A stretch of DNA of 64,000 nucleotides from Aedes albopictus (taxonomy: Eukaryota; Arthropoda; Insecta; Diptera; Culicidae): positions 9,583,823-9,647,822 of the forward strand of contig NC_085138.1 in the NCBI RefSeq assembly GCF_035046485.1. Direction: 5' to 3'. The notes under the pieces were generated by a model that worked only from the letters and a program-made list of their open reading frames with translations, made no database searches and was not told where the DNA came from. Shown piece by piece: positions 32,640 to 43,671 of the stretch (positions are counted from its first letter, which is position 1; the number at the start of each line of letters is the position of its first letter). A program made the position numbers and the translations under genes.

Positions 32640-33935
32640 GGAGGGAAAGCTTTGAGTGTGCAGATAAAACGGTGAAAGAGCGAGGAAAATGACCCTAATT
32701 GACGACGGAGGGGTTCGAAAATAAATTATGATTATCAACAATAGTGGTGGACGTGCGAATAGAGGAGGGTCCGCTGCCAAGGGTCAAGAGAAATCTGCTC
32801 GAGGCGTGAAGTTCTTCAATCCAGGCATACATTATGGTTATGCAATTATCACCGCAGTTTATCGTTTGACAACCCCGTGAGAAGAGATGAAAGCCAGATG
32901 CGAACAACTGGTTCCATTAAATTGGACGGACACGACAAATCTTCACTAGAGGACGAGATGTGGGACACCGAAGCTCGCTAGTTTGCTTCTTTGCCGCACC
33001 CATTCGTACGTTTACGAGACGTATTTCGAATCTAAATGGTTAGTTTTATTATCGTGAAATTATATCAACTGCTTGGTGACAACTACAGCTAGTTGATGAA
33101 ACATTATGGGGTGTAACTTCAAGCTGTATATGAAAGGTTCATTAGACTGAATTCGTTGGATAATTATGCCACAAGGATTGACCAAAATAGAGCATTATGT
33201 GATGGCTTAAAACATCATGAAACTTCTTACTCATATAACAACATATTTTAGGCAATAAATCATAATCAATTTGGGTTTACACTGTTTTAAATCTCTTTCG
33301 AGACAGTGAATATTTGGGGGGCTAATGGTGGTGAGCTTGCAATCGCTCCTGTCTTGCATGCAGATGTTCTGTTTTCAATATCTGGCCTGTCCCTTTTATT
33401 TTACTTTGTGTCTTCGTATTTGCTTTCTCCCTCTTCTCTACTAATGCAAAACCCGTCACAAGAACAAGAAATGGGTCGAAAAAAGCCATTTTCTTTCTTA
33501 CCAACTTCACAACACAGTATAATCACATCCTTTTACGCCTACACAATTTATCGCCTTACGTCATCCTTACGGCAACCGCACACCGATGCGAACCTCTGTC
33601 AATCACCTATTTCAAAACATTTTCCAAAACAGCCTCATGAAAATGCACATACGCATTGGAATGTAAGGTCTGCCGTGGGCAAGCGATTGCATAATCAGTT
33701 CCATATAGTCGAAGCAGTCAGCACTAAGGCAGCCGAGTGTACTGTTAGGTTCGTGGAAAGGAGTAGATTATACGATTGGCAGATTTTGCCCGGCGACAGG
33801 GTGGATTTGTGTGACCGAAATTTGACCATGAAGTCAACATTGGAGAAGCAAAGAAGTTGTCAGTAGAAAATACACTCTAGAATTTGTAGTCTGAGATTTT
33901 TTCAGACCAATGACATAAATTACGTTTGAATGCCC
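32640..33935. other. Unrecognised stretch with a 186-codon open frame
   Basis: The frame 33306-33866 (plus) opens with GTG and translates to a hydrophobic first third and a His/Asn/Arg-rich remainder. I see no domain, and neighbouring DNA gives no sign of exons. It is most likely chance. Confidence 0.3.
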
Positions 33936-33939
33936 ATTT

Positions 33940-34745
33940 TACTAGTATCTCCGAAAGGATTCCGTAAGGAACCTTGAAGGAACTGTAGTAGGAATCCCTG
34001 AAGAAACATCTGAAGGAATCTCTGAAAGAACTCTTGGAAGAATCCCTGAAGGAACTGCTGTATGAAATACTGAAGAAACTTCTGCACGAATCCCTGGTGG
34101 ACCAAGAATCTCTTTTAGAGAGATCCATGCAGAAACCCAGGAAGAATCCCCAATGGAATTCATGGAGGAATCTCCGAAGGATTTCTAAGAGGAATCCCTG
34201 AAGCTATTCCAGAAAGAATCCCCTAAAGAAATCCAAGAGAAATCCTCGAAAGAATTCCATCAGAAAACCTTGAATGAATTCCAGTAAGAAACCCCAAAGG
34301 AATTGATGGAGGAATTTCCGAAGAATTTTCGGGAGGAATCGTCAAAGCAATTATAGGTGATATTCCCAAAGGAATTCCAGCAGGAATCCCTAAAGGAATT
34401 TGAGGAGAAATGCTTGCAGGAATCCCAGAAGAAATCGTCGAAAGATATCAGCAGTAATCTCCGAAGAAATTTAAGGAGGAATACATGCAGGATTTCCAAG
34501 AGGAATCCCCAAAAGAATTCGAAGAGAAATCCTCGATTGAATTCCAGGAGAAATTATCGAAGGATGTCCAGCAGGAATCTTCAAAGGATTTACAAGAGAT
34601 ATCTCTGAAGGATTTCCAGGAGGAACTCCCGAAGAATTCCCAGGTGAAATTCTGGAAGGATTTCCAGGAGGAATCCCCGAACGGATTTCTGGAGGATTTC
34701 CAGAATGTCAGACAGAAATCCTAGAGCAATTCTTGTAGGAACTCC
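33940..34745 (-). repeat. Degenerate repeat block 5, reverse orientation
   Basis: GGAATCCCTGAAGGAACT and GAATTCCAGGAGGAA words, the reverse complement of blocks 1, 2 and 4. Frames at 34357-34608 and 34485-34724 on the plus strand, and several on the minus, arise from it. Confidence 0.85.
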
Positions 34746-34760
34746 ATGAGATATCCTTAA

Positions 34761-34843
34761 CCCTAGTCGTGCATTAGGGACCTTATGACCCCAAAACGTG
34801 CACTACGTCAGCGAGGTGAGCGTCAGCAAATGCACGAAGAAGG
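34761..34843. mobile_element. 83-bp TTAA-flanked mini-MITE
   Basis: TTAA stands at 34757-34760 and 34844-34847. Just inside, the left end reads CCCTAGTCGTGCAT and the right end ATGCACGAAGAAGG, an imperfect inverted repeat. The inner part (ACGTGCACTACGTCAGCGAGG) is matched at 45275-45300 by a diverged relative. This fits a minimal piggyBac-type non-autonomous element inserted in the repeat block. Confidence 0.75.
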
Positions 34844-34859
34844 TTAAAGACTAAAGATA

Positions 34860-35130
34860 TGCTTGATTATAGTTCTAAAGAAATCCTTGAAGGAACTCTT
34901 GTAGGAATACCTGAATGAACTACTGAAGGAATCGCTGATGTAACTCATGGGAGCATCTCTGAATATTCCTGAAAAAAAAATCCGAAAAAAAAAACTGCTG
35001 GAGAAATCTCTACAGGAACTCCTGTAGAAACCCCAAAAGCAATTCCAGGTGGACACTCTGGAGAAACATCTGCACCAATCTCTGAAACTCCTGGGGAAAT
35101 TTCTGAAGGAACTCGTGGACCACTACGGAC
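34860..35130 (-). repeat. Degenerate repeat block 5, continuation
   Basis: Same words and orientation as 33940-34745, with two A-runs near 34970-34992. Confidence 0.75.
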
Positions 35131-35542
35131 CACCTGTTCCGGGGGTTAAAGTGCACCAAACAGGTACCCCAATCCAAGGTGTCAGGCGACCCGTGCTGTT
35201 GGTTGGTAAACATTGGTAAAAGTGATAGGCTCGGTTCGGTTCTCGCCGAGATGGATTTTGAAATAAAGAAAATGGGATAGAATTCCTAATCTTTTATTTG
35301 GCGTTCACTGGTATCATTTCTGGATCTTTCGTTAAGGAGGCCGATTTTCACTGAAAAAGGAGCGTGTTAAAAACGAAACCTATCAATCAGAATCTTTCCT
35401 TGCGACTAAGTTGAAAATGACTACTGTAATAAAACCGAATACTTTATAACTTCTCAATAGTGATAAAGTAATACGACATGCACTATACGGAGGTCACGGG
35501 ATATACCAAAATAGATCAAATATTGGTCGCAGTGGTTATGCC
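35131..35542. other. Unidentified insertion between repeat blocks
   Basis: About 410 bp unlike the repeats on both sides. The first 90 bp (CCGGGGGTTAAAGTGCACC onwards) is GC-richer and the rest AT-rich. I could not find inverted ends or a duplication. Confidence 0.45.
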
Positions 35543-35544
35543 CC

Positions 35545-36810
35545 GAACAGAGAAAAAACCCTGAAGGAACATCTGCAGGAATTCTTGAAGGAACTTCAGA
35601 AGGAATACCTGGAGGAACTCCTACTTAGACTGATCTCTGAAAGACCTTCCATAAGAATTCCTGACGGAACGTCTAGATCCATCCCTGAATCCTCCAGGTA
35701 CTACTGGGGAGATCCCTGAAGAAACTTCTGGAGCAATCCCCGCAAGAACTACTATACTGCAGGATTCCTCGAAGGAACTTCTGGATTAAACATTGGCAGA
35801 ACTTCTGTATCAATACCTGAATGAACTTCTAGAGAAATACCTAATTGAACTTCTGGAAAAATCAATGATAATCTCCAGGAGGCATTTCGATGGAATTCTA
35901 AGAGGCATCTCCGAAAGAATTGCAGGAGGATCCCACAAGGAATTACAGGAATAATTTACGAAAGAGTTCTTGAAGGAATCCTTGAAAGAGCTCCTGCCGA
36001 AATTACTGAGTGAAATACTGTGGTAATCCCAAAAGGGATTTCAGGAGGGACCTTTAAACAAATTTCAAGAGGGGTTCCAGAAAGAACTCCTATAGAAATC
36101 CTTGATTGAACTCCTGGAGGCATCCCAGAATTCTCCTGGAAGAATATTTGAAGGAATTCATGGAGATATCCCTGAAGAAACTCCTGGAGCGATACTGAAG
36201 CAACACTAGGACAAATCCCTTATTGGAGTTCTAGATGAATTCCTTAAGGAAATCCTAGACTATTCTCTGTAGTACCTCGTATTGGATGCTCTGGAGGAAC
36301 TTCTGGATGGATCCTTTCCCAAGTAACTTTTTAATGGCCAATTAGTTCCGTAACGGTTTTCAGAACTGTCATAATTTTAATGGTTCTATAAACCTCTTCT
36401 ACTCTATTTGGTTAAAAAATGTTACTTGGGATATGACTCTCCAGGAGACATCTTTGAATCCTCCTGGAACAATCTCTGAAGAAGCTCCTGTCAGAATATC
36501 TAACAAATCTTCTGAGAGAATCCCTGATGAAATTCTTAGAGGCATCCCTGAATCATCCTGAATGAAACTCTGAGGGGATGACTAAAGACGTTTTTGAAGG
36601 AACTCTCAAAAAGATCTTCAAAAAAGATTTTGGAGACCCCCCTGATTGGAATTTTAGAAGAATCTTTGAAGAAATTTTAGAAGGAATCTCCTGTAGAAAT
36701 CTCCGAAGATACTCCTGTAGGAATCCCTGAATATTTTTTTGGAGGAATCACTGATGGATCTTCTTGGAGGCATGACTGAATCCTTCTGGAAGAATCTCTA
36801 GAGAAACTTC
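35545..36810 (-). repeat. Degenerate repeat block 6, reverse orientation
   Basis: GAAGGAACTTCTGGA, GGAATCCCTGAA and GGAGGCATC words. Interrupted by the MITE at 36317-36431. Confidence 0.8.
36317..36431. mobile_element. 115-bp MITE with CCCAAGTAAC ends
   Basis: TCCCAAGTAAC at the left is inverted at the right (GTTACTTGGGA). The next inner bases (TTTTTAATGG against GGTTAAAAAAT) match loosely. Confidence 0.75.
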
Positions 36811-36947
36811 TGGAGAGATGCAAATGTCGAACAGAATCACATGGAAAATAAAAAAAAAGATCCACGAGTTTTGTATATCAATAAATGAAACTTGATTTTG
36901 TTCGTGAACTGGTCATCAGCACTTGCTTCACTAACATTTATGCAATA

Positions 36948-37101
36948 AAGTTACGTCGCATAAGATGCAACAAAAGAGCCTTAAAGTGAAGGCGATATAG
37001 GTGCATTAGCGGGACAGTAATAACACTACCAATATGATTTGAATCGCCATCTTATGCGATGTACTGTGTGCACTGTTATGTTGCGTCTTATGCGACTTAA
37101 T
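36948..37101. mobile_element. Hairpin element with CGCATAAGATG words
   Basis: ACGTCGCATAAGATGCAAC is inverted at 37080-37098 with two changes, and CATCTTATGCGATG recurs in the middle. Similar words (TTATGCGG, CTTATACGAC) are scattered over 37935-38030, so this may be one end of a larger, decayed element. Confidence 0.5.
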
Positions 37102-38150
37102 CAGGTATAAAATAGCAATTTTGGCGTATTAGTGTCACCTAATGACCTTTGGATTAGAGAACCACACTTTACACTTAGCACACACAGAACAGACGTTTAT
37201 CTTTGCTTTTTGCCTTGTGTAAAACTTTGTAACGGTCATATCAGAGTAAGTGTCGTTATGTTCCCGTTGCGTGGCGCTAGCATCGCTTCACTTAAATTGT
37301 CATGTTGTCATTTTTGTTTCATAGCTTTGCCGTTTTCGGCATTTGAGCTCTCGTGTCGCTTTGTGGGCTATGTGTTTTTACAATGTACACCGCCATCGTG
37401 TGGTCAAATCGAGCTTATATGTCGGACACTCTCCGTTGGTGGCGTTGGGGTACACTTAAATCCTTTACACACGTTTTCAACGTATTTTTGTTCGAGCTCA
37501 AATACCTGTTCTCTGTACTTAGCACCAAACAACTTCAATGAAAAAGACTATTAATGTTCATGACATTGTAACTCACCACAGTGTTTGTTGAAATGCGTTT
37601 GGTTTATCTGCGGTGTCCAAGTTTGGCAAACAATCTGGGTCTTAACTGGGTTTAAAAACAACGGAGCACCATTTACGGCACAGTTTCCACTTCCACGTCA
37701 TTGCAAGCGCACTTCATTGTGATTATCAGGGCCACGAAAACAAAAATGATGACTTTGTAACCATAATAATGATCTTCAATTTTCTCGCAACTATATTGCA
37801 CTATGCGACTTCTTCTATACAGCATTGTGAGTTAAATTGACATAATGGAATGAAGTAAGTGCATATAGTACGAATTCATGTAAGATCGCAGTAAGTAATA
37901 ATTTGTTTGACATATTATGAGTTAGCTTGCACGCTTATGCGGATAAATAGCACATTAGAATGCCGTTTCTTGCGATATTGTTATGTCTTTTATCAGTTGA
38001 TTTGTACCCTTATACGACTTTACCAGATACATCGCATTAACTTAAACAAATAACATCATACGCGATGAAAAATGTCCATCCCCCGTATATTTATACGATA
38101 GTCACTTAAATAGTACTTAATACGGTGTAATGCGTACACCGTTCTGTGAC
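37102..38150. other. Unrecognised stretch
   Basis: A 140-codon plus frame (37132-37554) opens with GTG, is Cys- and Leu-rich and resembles nothing I know. The remainder is AT-rich. Confidence 0.35.
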
Positions 38151-38159
38151 TACTGGCTG

Positions 38160-40303
38160 GTCTGGGTAGGCAGAACAAGGGCTAATTCACTGGTATAAAA
38201 GACCCCGTTGGGATGATTAGCCTCTTTAACTATTATTCTCGTGGCACCAATCGGGCTACGAGCAACCTTAGGGAAGATGGGGTAACCAACTCCGGTGGAA
38301 ACTTTGGTCGTAAACGTCAGTTCTCCATGCTAGGGGCGGTTGATCAGAAGTACACTAAGCTCAACTGTGCACCATGGACTTTCAGAAGATTAGGAAGTGG
38401 ACGTCCGGCCCTGATCCAGCTGTAAAATCAACTAACAATGAAAAGGAAACAAGCCAAGACTACGTAATAGATCAAATGCAATGGCATCGGCCCTTGTGAC
38501 AGAAAAGTACTTGTGATTGATTGGAACATCGGTACGTGGAATAGCCTATTCCTCAACTCTATCCGGAACACCCACATACTCTACATTCTGCTGAAGTACC
38601 ACGGGTTCAGCATCGTAGCGTTGCAGGAAGTGTGTTGGACAGGATAAAAGAAATACACTGGAACTCCAATGGCGCTGTAGTCACATTTCTTCTTTAATTA
38701 TTTTAATAACTTTGATTGCAATAATTTACTATTTCAAAGTGTCCATCTGGTAGAGGACCTTTTGTTATTGTAAACAAAATTAACTTGACACTTCTAGTAC
38801 CGCTGCTGACGCTGTAAGGGCGTGACAAACTGGATGTTAGTCATACGAACAGTCGCGACATTGGACTTCTATGGCTAGTTATTCTACTGACAGGATCTAT
38901 GGTGCGAACGTTTAGAAGTAATCATACCAGCAAGAGCCGATTCTTCAACGTCACCATAAGCAACGTGCACAGTCTACATTCCCGAAGCACGTTGCTCGAA
39001 CGCAAGTATGACCGCTACCCAAGCCACGATGTCAAGATAATCATGGGAGATCTAAACGCTCAAGTAGGCTAGAAAGAGGCCTTACGAACGGAAACAGCCT
39101 ACCACTTATCGATTTTGCCGCCTCCTAAAACATGGCCATTCCTAGCACATATTTTCAATTTATATCCTCCGTTATCGTTATACTTGGCGATCACCACAAC
39201 AGACGGAATCGCAAATCGACCATGTTCTGGTTAACGGACGATACTTGTCGGACGTTATCAACACCCGGACCTATCTTGGCACTTACATCGACTCTGAACA
39301 TTACCTGGCGATGGCCAAACTGCGCCAAAAATTCTCCGTCATAAACAATGTACGGTACCGGCGTCCGTCCCGGTACGATCTAGAGCAATTAATACAACTG
39401 GAAGTCGTCTCAGCATATCCAGAGAATCTTCAGGCAGTGCTGCCGGATGAGAGTGAGCTCCATGAGATCTCTCTAGAGAACGGTTGGAGTGCAGTGCCAA
39501 CAGTCATCTACGACGCTGACGAAAGCATCGTAGGGTACATGAAACGGTGTCGAAGGAACGGATCGATGAGAAGTGTTGAGAAAATTTGAAGGAGAATAAC
39601 GCTGCACAGATCATGCTGCAGCATGGGATCCGGCAGAACATGGTAAGTTGTAAACGGACGCGCAAGCAACGGGTCCGTCTGTTTTGGGAGAAGAAAAGTC
39701 ACCTGGAAGAAGGTACAAGGAAATAGAACTGCTATGCCGCATCTCGCATCGGATTCATCTGCAGAAATGAAGATGGTAGCCTCCTGACGGACAGAAATGA
39801 GGGGATTGAAAATTGAAAGCTGTACTCTGATGAGCACTTAAATGATGTGGAGAATGTAGGCTCGAGAGACGAAGTCAACGAACCAAGTTAAGGATGTCAC
39901 GATGTCACTCATCAACTCAAAACCAACAAAGCAGCTGGTAAGGATGGTATCTCATTAAGAATGGCTTAGAAAAGTCACAATCTGGAAAAGCAAAGGCCAC
40001 ATGAAAGACGACGATTTGGAATGAGCGATCACCATTTTAAATGCTGCGTACAAAGTACGCGTACTATCCCAGATCTTCTTCCGTCGTCTGTCGTCTGTGG
40101 GAAGTTATCAAACCGGCTTCATCGGCGGCCGGTCGACAATCGACCAGATCTTCACCGAAGGTACGGCAATTTTTTTTCAAAATGCTGTGGATACCAGGTC
40201 CAAACACATCACCTTTAAGACGGCATACATCGACCAGACAAAGCTATAGAAAATCATGGAAAACGGCATTCCTGGGTACACGAACAAGGCTGATCAATGC
40301 GAT
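38160..40303 (+). mobile_element. Decayed RTE-type non-LTR retrotransposon, leader to mid-RT
   Basis: After a leader (38160-38500), the apurinic-like endonuclease is visible in pieces: GTWN near 38531, ALQEVCW near 38615, GDLNAQVG at 39046-39069, then an in-frame stretch from about 39225 (IDHVLVNGRYLSDVINTRTY, then DSEHYLAMAKLRQKFS) to a stop at 39587. The entry to the reverse transcriptase, LKTNKAAGKDGI, lies at 39916-39951, and GRSTIDQIFT near 40123. Stops and shifts occur throughout and the YADD region is missing. It ends against a SINE. The motif set agrees with the RTE/JAM elements of Aedes. Confidence 0.8.
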
Positions 40304-40305
40304 GG

Positions 40306-40475
40306 ATGATGTTCTTCTTCTTCTGCATGGCTATAAGTTCCCCACTAAAACTTGGCCTGCCATTCTTCAACTTAGTGTTCTTTGAGCACTTCCACAGTTA
40401 TTGATTGAAAGGCTTTCTTTGTCTGCCACTGCATGAATTTGTTCATTTTGAGGCAAGTATAATGATACACTTGGG
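40306..40475 (-). mobile_element. SINE body fragment (same type as 8135-8385), head missing
   Basis: The triplet tail TTCTTCTTCTTC is at the left. CAACTTAGTGTTCTTTGAGC and GCATGAATTTGT match the complement of 8135-8385. The tRNA-like head is absent where the next SINE begins. Confidence 0.75.
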
Positions 40476-40625
40476 GAGCGTACCTGGTGTGATGGTTGAA
40501 ACACATGACTATCACGCCGAGGACCTGGGATCGAATCCCACTCCCGACAAAATAAGAGTTCTTCCTTGAGAAAGAAAGTAAAGCGTGGGTCCCGAGATGA
40601 AGTTGAACAAATTCTTGACGCGGAT
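40476..40625 (+). mobile_element. tRNA-derived SINE, family B, copy 4
   Basis: GGGGAGCGTACCTGGTGTGA then TGGTTGAAACACATGACTAT forms a tRNA-like head with box B GGGATCGAATCCCAC at about 40528. The body AGTTCTTCC...GGGTCCCGAGATGA is shared with the other three copies. This copy has the clearest Pol III boxes of the family. Confidence 0.8.
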
Positions 40626-41972
40626 TTTACTCATTGAAATGCATTACTTTTAAACTATAAATGTAAAAAAAATGTTGCTGGACCCAACATTGTGCAACTT
40701 CCTTGCGGTTCCTAATCTAATCCAATCTATCTTGCAGCTTGTTCTGCTTCATTAAATATTACACCTCGAACGGGTCTTTCATACATCATAGCTTCGCAGT
40801 CCGTTAGCGCAAGCAAGTACCTACATAGTAAGTAATCACGGGTAGATCTCAGCAGAAATGGTTGTGGTGGACCAGTAATCGCAAAGCAATTACCAACAAC
40901 CACCTGGCGCTTGTTGGTGGCGCCTCTTGGTCCCTCTGACAGACCTACTACATATAGTGAGTCTAGATGTAGAATGCCCAGCTATGCTTTCTTTGCTCCA
41001 GGGGAAAATACTTTCACCGACCTTGTCACAGTAGAGTGTTTGATTTGCTAGTTGACTTCTTATAGAGCATAATTGTAATTTCTCCGTTTGACTAAGAATA
41101 GTCCAGTTAATCCACACAGCGGTGCGAGTCATACATAAAAGTTGGCAGAGTGCCACTTGAAGGTACTGTTAGAAACACCCAATAACTGACTTCACACTAC
41201 TGCTTGGAAATTGCTATGTTTATCACAAACATTTAAATAGAAAACAACCAGCGGGATACAGCCCCTTGGGTCATACCTTTCTCCCTCTCTCTCTATGTGT
41301 CTTTAAATAAGTGTCGAACCGGTACCCGCGCAATCGGTGAAGATTAGGTAATTGCTATCTTGCATCAATTACGTCTGCGTGGCTAGGAGCAAGTCTTCAA
41401 CCACCACCGCCGGCCGCCACCTCAACCGGCTTATCTCATTTAACGGTAAACCCCCGCCCCGCCTAGGTTAGGGTGGTGGTATGCAAAAAACGTGACTGGG
41501 ACCTGCGTTGGCTGTTGCAGTTCGGAATCCACTCTGGTACGAACGGTTCAATGAACCAAGTCACATCGCATCGAACGGAAGGCAAACGACGATGGTGGAA
41601 AACTGACTGGTGTCGAGTCGGCAAAAGAGACATCATCGTTTTGCGCAACACTTGCATTAGGTAGGCTATAGCTACTTGCACGGATGGATCGGTACGTGGT
41701 ATGTCGATTGGATTCGGATGCACTTGAAAGTCTCAATGTGGTGCGGTTTTCGGTTGCTTGCATGTCAGGGCGGATGAACGAGCGATTTAAGTGTACCGCA
41801 AAGGTTAGGAGGGTATGGGTGATGAGGGTTTATGATATGCATGCACTTGTGATTTATTTTCGTTGCGAATGTCAGGAAGTGACAATCGGTTGTTCAGATT
41901 TACTGATCGATAGTTATGGATTATTATCAAAAAGCAAAAGAAATGTACGTTCATTAGCAAGGAACTAATTCT
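40626..41972. other. Unrecognised stretch
   Basis: Short frames only. 41395-41470 is locally GC-rich (CCGCCGGCCGCCACC and a C-rich run). No gene can be supported. Confidence 0.35.
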
Positions 41973-41974
41973 CT

Positions 41975-42003
41975 CATGTTATATGAGAATCTCATATAAC
42001 ATG
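41975..42003. repeat. Perfect 29-bp palindrome
   Basis: CATGTTATATGAGA, one A, then TCTCATATAACATG: 14-bp arms around a single base. Confidence 0.85.
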
Positions 42004-42054
42004 GGACAATTATGCGTAGAACGGTAGTATTAGAACGAATATTGTGCATAAGAA

Positions 42055-42370
42055 AATGTAATCAAGGGGTCCTAGGAGGTTTCAAAGGAGTACTTGGAAC
42101 CCTCAGAGGCGTATCAGAGTGTTCCGGGAGGCTCCAAGGGGAGTACTACGAGGTCTCAGGGGCGTTTCTGAGGGTTTCAGGAGGGTGTCAGAAGCATCAG
42201 GGGGTGTCAGAAGCATTCCAGAGGCCTCGGGGATTTAAAGGGTCTCAGAGAAGATTTAAAGGGTTTCAGGGGGACCCAGAGAGTATCAGGAGCGTTTCCA
42301 AGGGTCCCGGGGTGTGTTAGGAGATCCCAGAGAGTCTCAGGGGGTTAAGGGCGCTTAAAACACGTTAGAA
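42055..42370 (+). repeat. G-rich degenerate repeat
   Basis: GGTTTCAGGAGGG, GGTGTCAGAAGCAT and GGGTCTCAG words about 12-25 bp apart. It is similar in style to the CAGGA blocks but different in wording. Confidence 0.7.
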
Positions 42371-42380
42371 GGTTACAGGC

Positions 42381-42720
42381 GAGCAGCTACATAATTCAAT
42401 CCACCAGGTTATTGTAAAGATTTGGAAGGATGAAGAACTGCCTACCAGCTGGCTGGATGACCTCACATGCCCAATCTACAAGAAAGGGCACAGGTTAGAG
42501 TGTGCCAATTGCAGAGGGATTACCATTTTAAATTCAGCATATAAGATACTGTCGTGTGTCCTGTTCAACAGACTGAGACCTCTTGAGGTGTCCTTCGTTG
42601 TCGAATACCAAACTGGTTTTCGTGTGGGCCCGTCAACGACGGATCAAATGTTTCATCTGCGAATGATCCTAGATTAATTTCGGGAATATAGCTTGCAGAC
42701 TCACCATTTTAACTCTTTGA
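42381..42720 (+). mobile_element. Reverse transcriptase fragment of a non-LTR retrotransposon
   Basis: About 98 codons without a stop, ending at a TAA near 42676. Landmarks in order: IWKDEELPTSW, CPIYKKG, LECANCRGITILNSAYKIL, LFNRL, YQTGFR, STTDQMF. They correspond one for one to the RTE-type fragment at 50366-51451 (LPEEW, CPIHKKG, LECENFRAITILNAAYKVL, YQAGF, STTDQIF) but diverge enough to be another lineage. The catalytic aspartates lie beyond the break. Confidence 0.8.
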
Positions 42721-42834
42721 AGCCGGAAATTTTCCAAGCGTTATTATGGAACTTTTTCTACGTTTTTTGTTGTTTTGGTGCCCTATAGCATAAAAAGGGT
42801 AGAATAACATGCAGAATAATTTTTCTGGATATTC

Positions 42835-43150
42835 TAGCTCATCCAAACTATTCTTGAGTTTAGATCCTACACTCTACAAAGCTACAATTTGCCATCTATC
42901 ATGTCCAGTTAGTCTTGTGAGAGTTCAATAGACATTATCAAATCATTGGGTTATCTTAGGTCATCCAAACTATTCTTGAGTTTAGATCCCGAAGTCTACG
43001 GGTGTAACGGTAGCTTCCTTCATTATACAAAGCTACGATTTGTAATCTATCATGTCCAATAAATCATCTGAATGTTCAGTGGACATCATAAGAACAGCTG
43101 GGGCCATCCAAACTATTATGATGTTTAATATCTAGCATCTACAGCAATTG
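42835..43150 (+). repeat. ~120-140-bp tandem repeat, about three units
   Basis: CATCCAAACTATTCTTGAGT then TTAGATCC occurs at about 42841 and 42962, and a diverged form near 43105. Between them, ACAAAGCTAC(A/G)ATTTG and CTATCATGTCCA are repeated. Confidence 0.7.
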
Positions 43151-43671
43151 AAGCTTTAAAGGCTATAAAGAGTTATGTTGCATAATCTATTATACTTACT
43201 GGAACTCACAGAATACAAGAGATTACGACATAGCTAATTTATCAAAAAATCATTTTATAACATTACTATCTGGAACGAAATCGCCTCATGTCGCAGTGGT
43301 TGTTTTTAACAACTAAGCTTCATAACAGTAAGGAAGCTCATAATATCCTAAAAATATATAACAACGCTTATTGTTCCTCTAACTACTTTGGTAAGTACAG
43401 TGGATTATGTAACACTACCTAAAGTAATGGCAAAAGCTATAATCAAAAGTGTAGATCTGAAGCTATAGTCTTAGAATTATTGTTGTTGATCTGGAATATC
43501 TCGAAACTATCTTAAAATGGCTATCATGCCAGGGGAATTACAGATTACAGTTTAAAGTTCATTGTGAAAATAACTACTGTTACTATCAAGAGCTAAATTT
43601 CAGGATAGTTTGAACAACCCTCAAAATCTCAAAGGTTCATAATAATATATAGTAGACTTCAGGTTGATTTA

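Noticed and set aside
33306..33866. 186-codon open frame on the plus strand
   Set aside because: Opens with GTG, no recognised domain, composition of random AT-moderate DNA, no exon context. Kept only as a note in the surrounding stretch.
37132..37554. 140-codon Cys/Leu-rich frame
   Set aside because: Opens with GTG; no family resemblance; an overlapping frame is also open.
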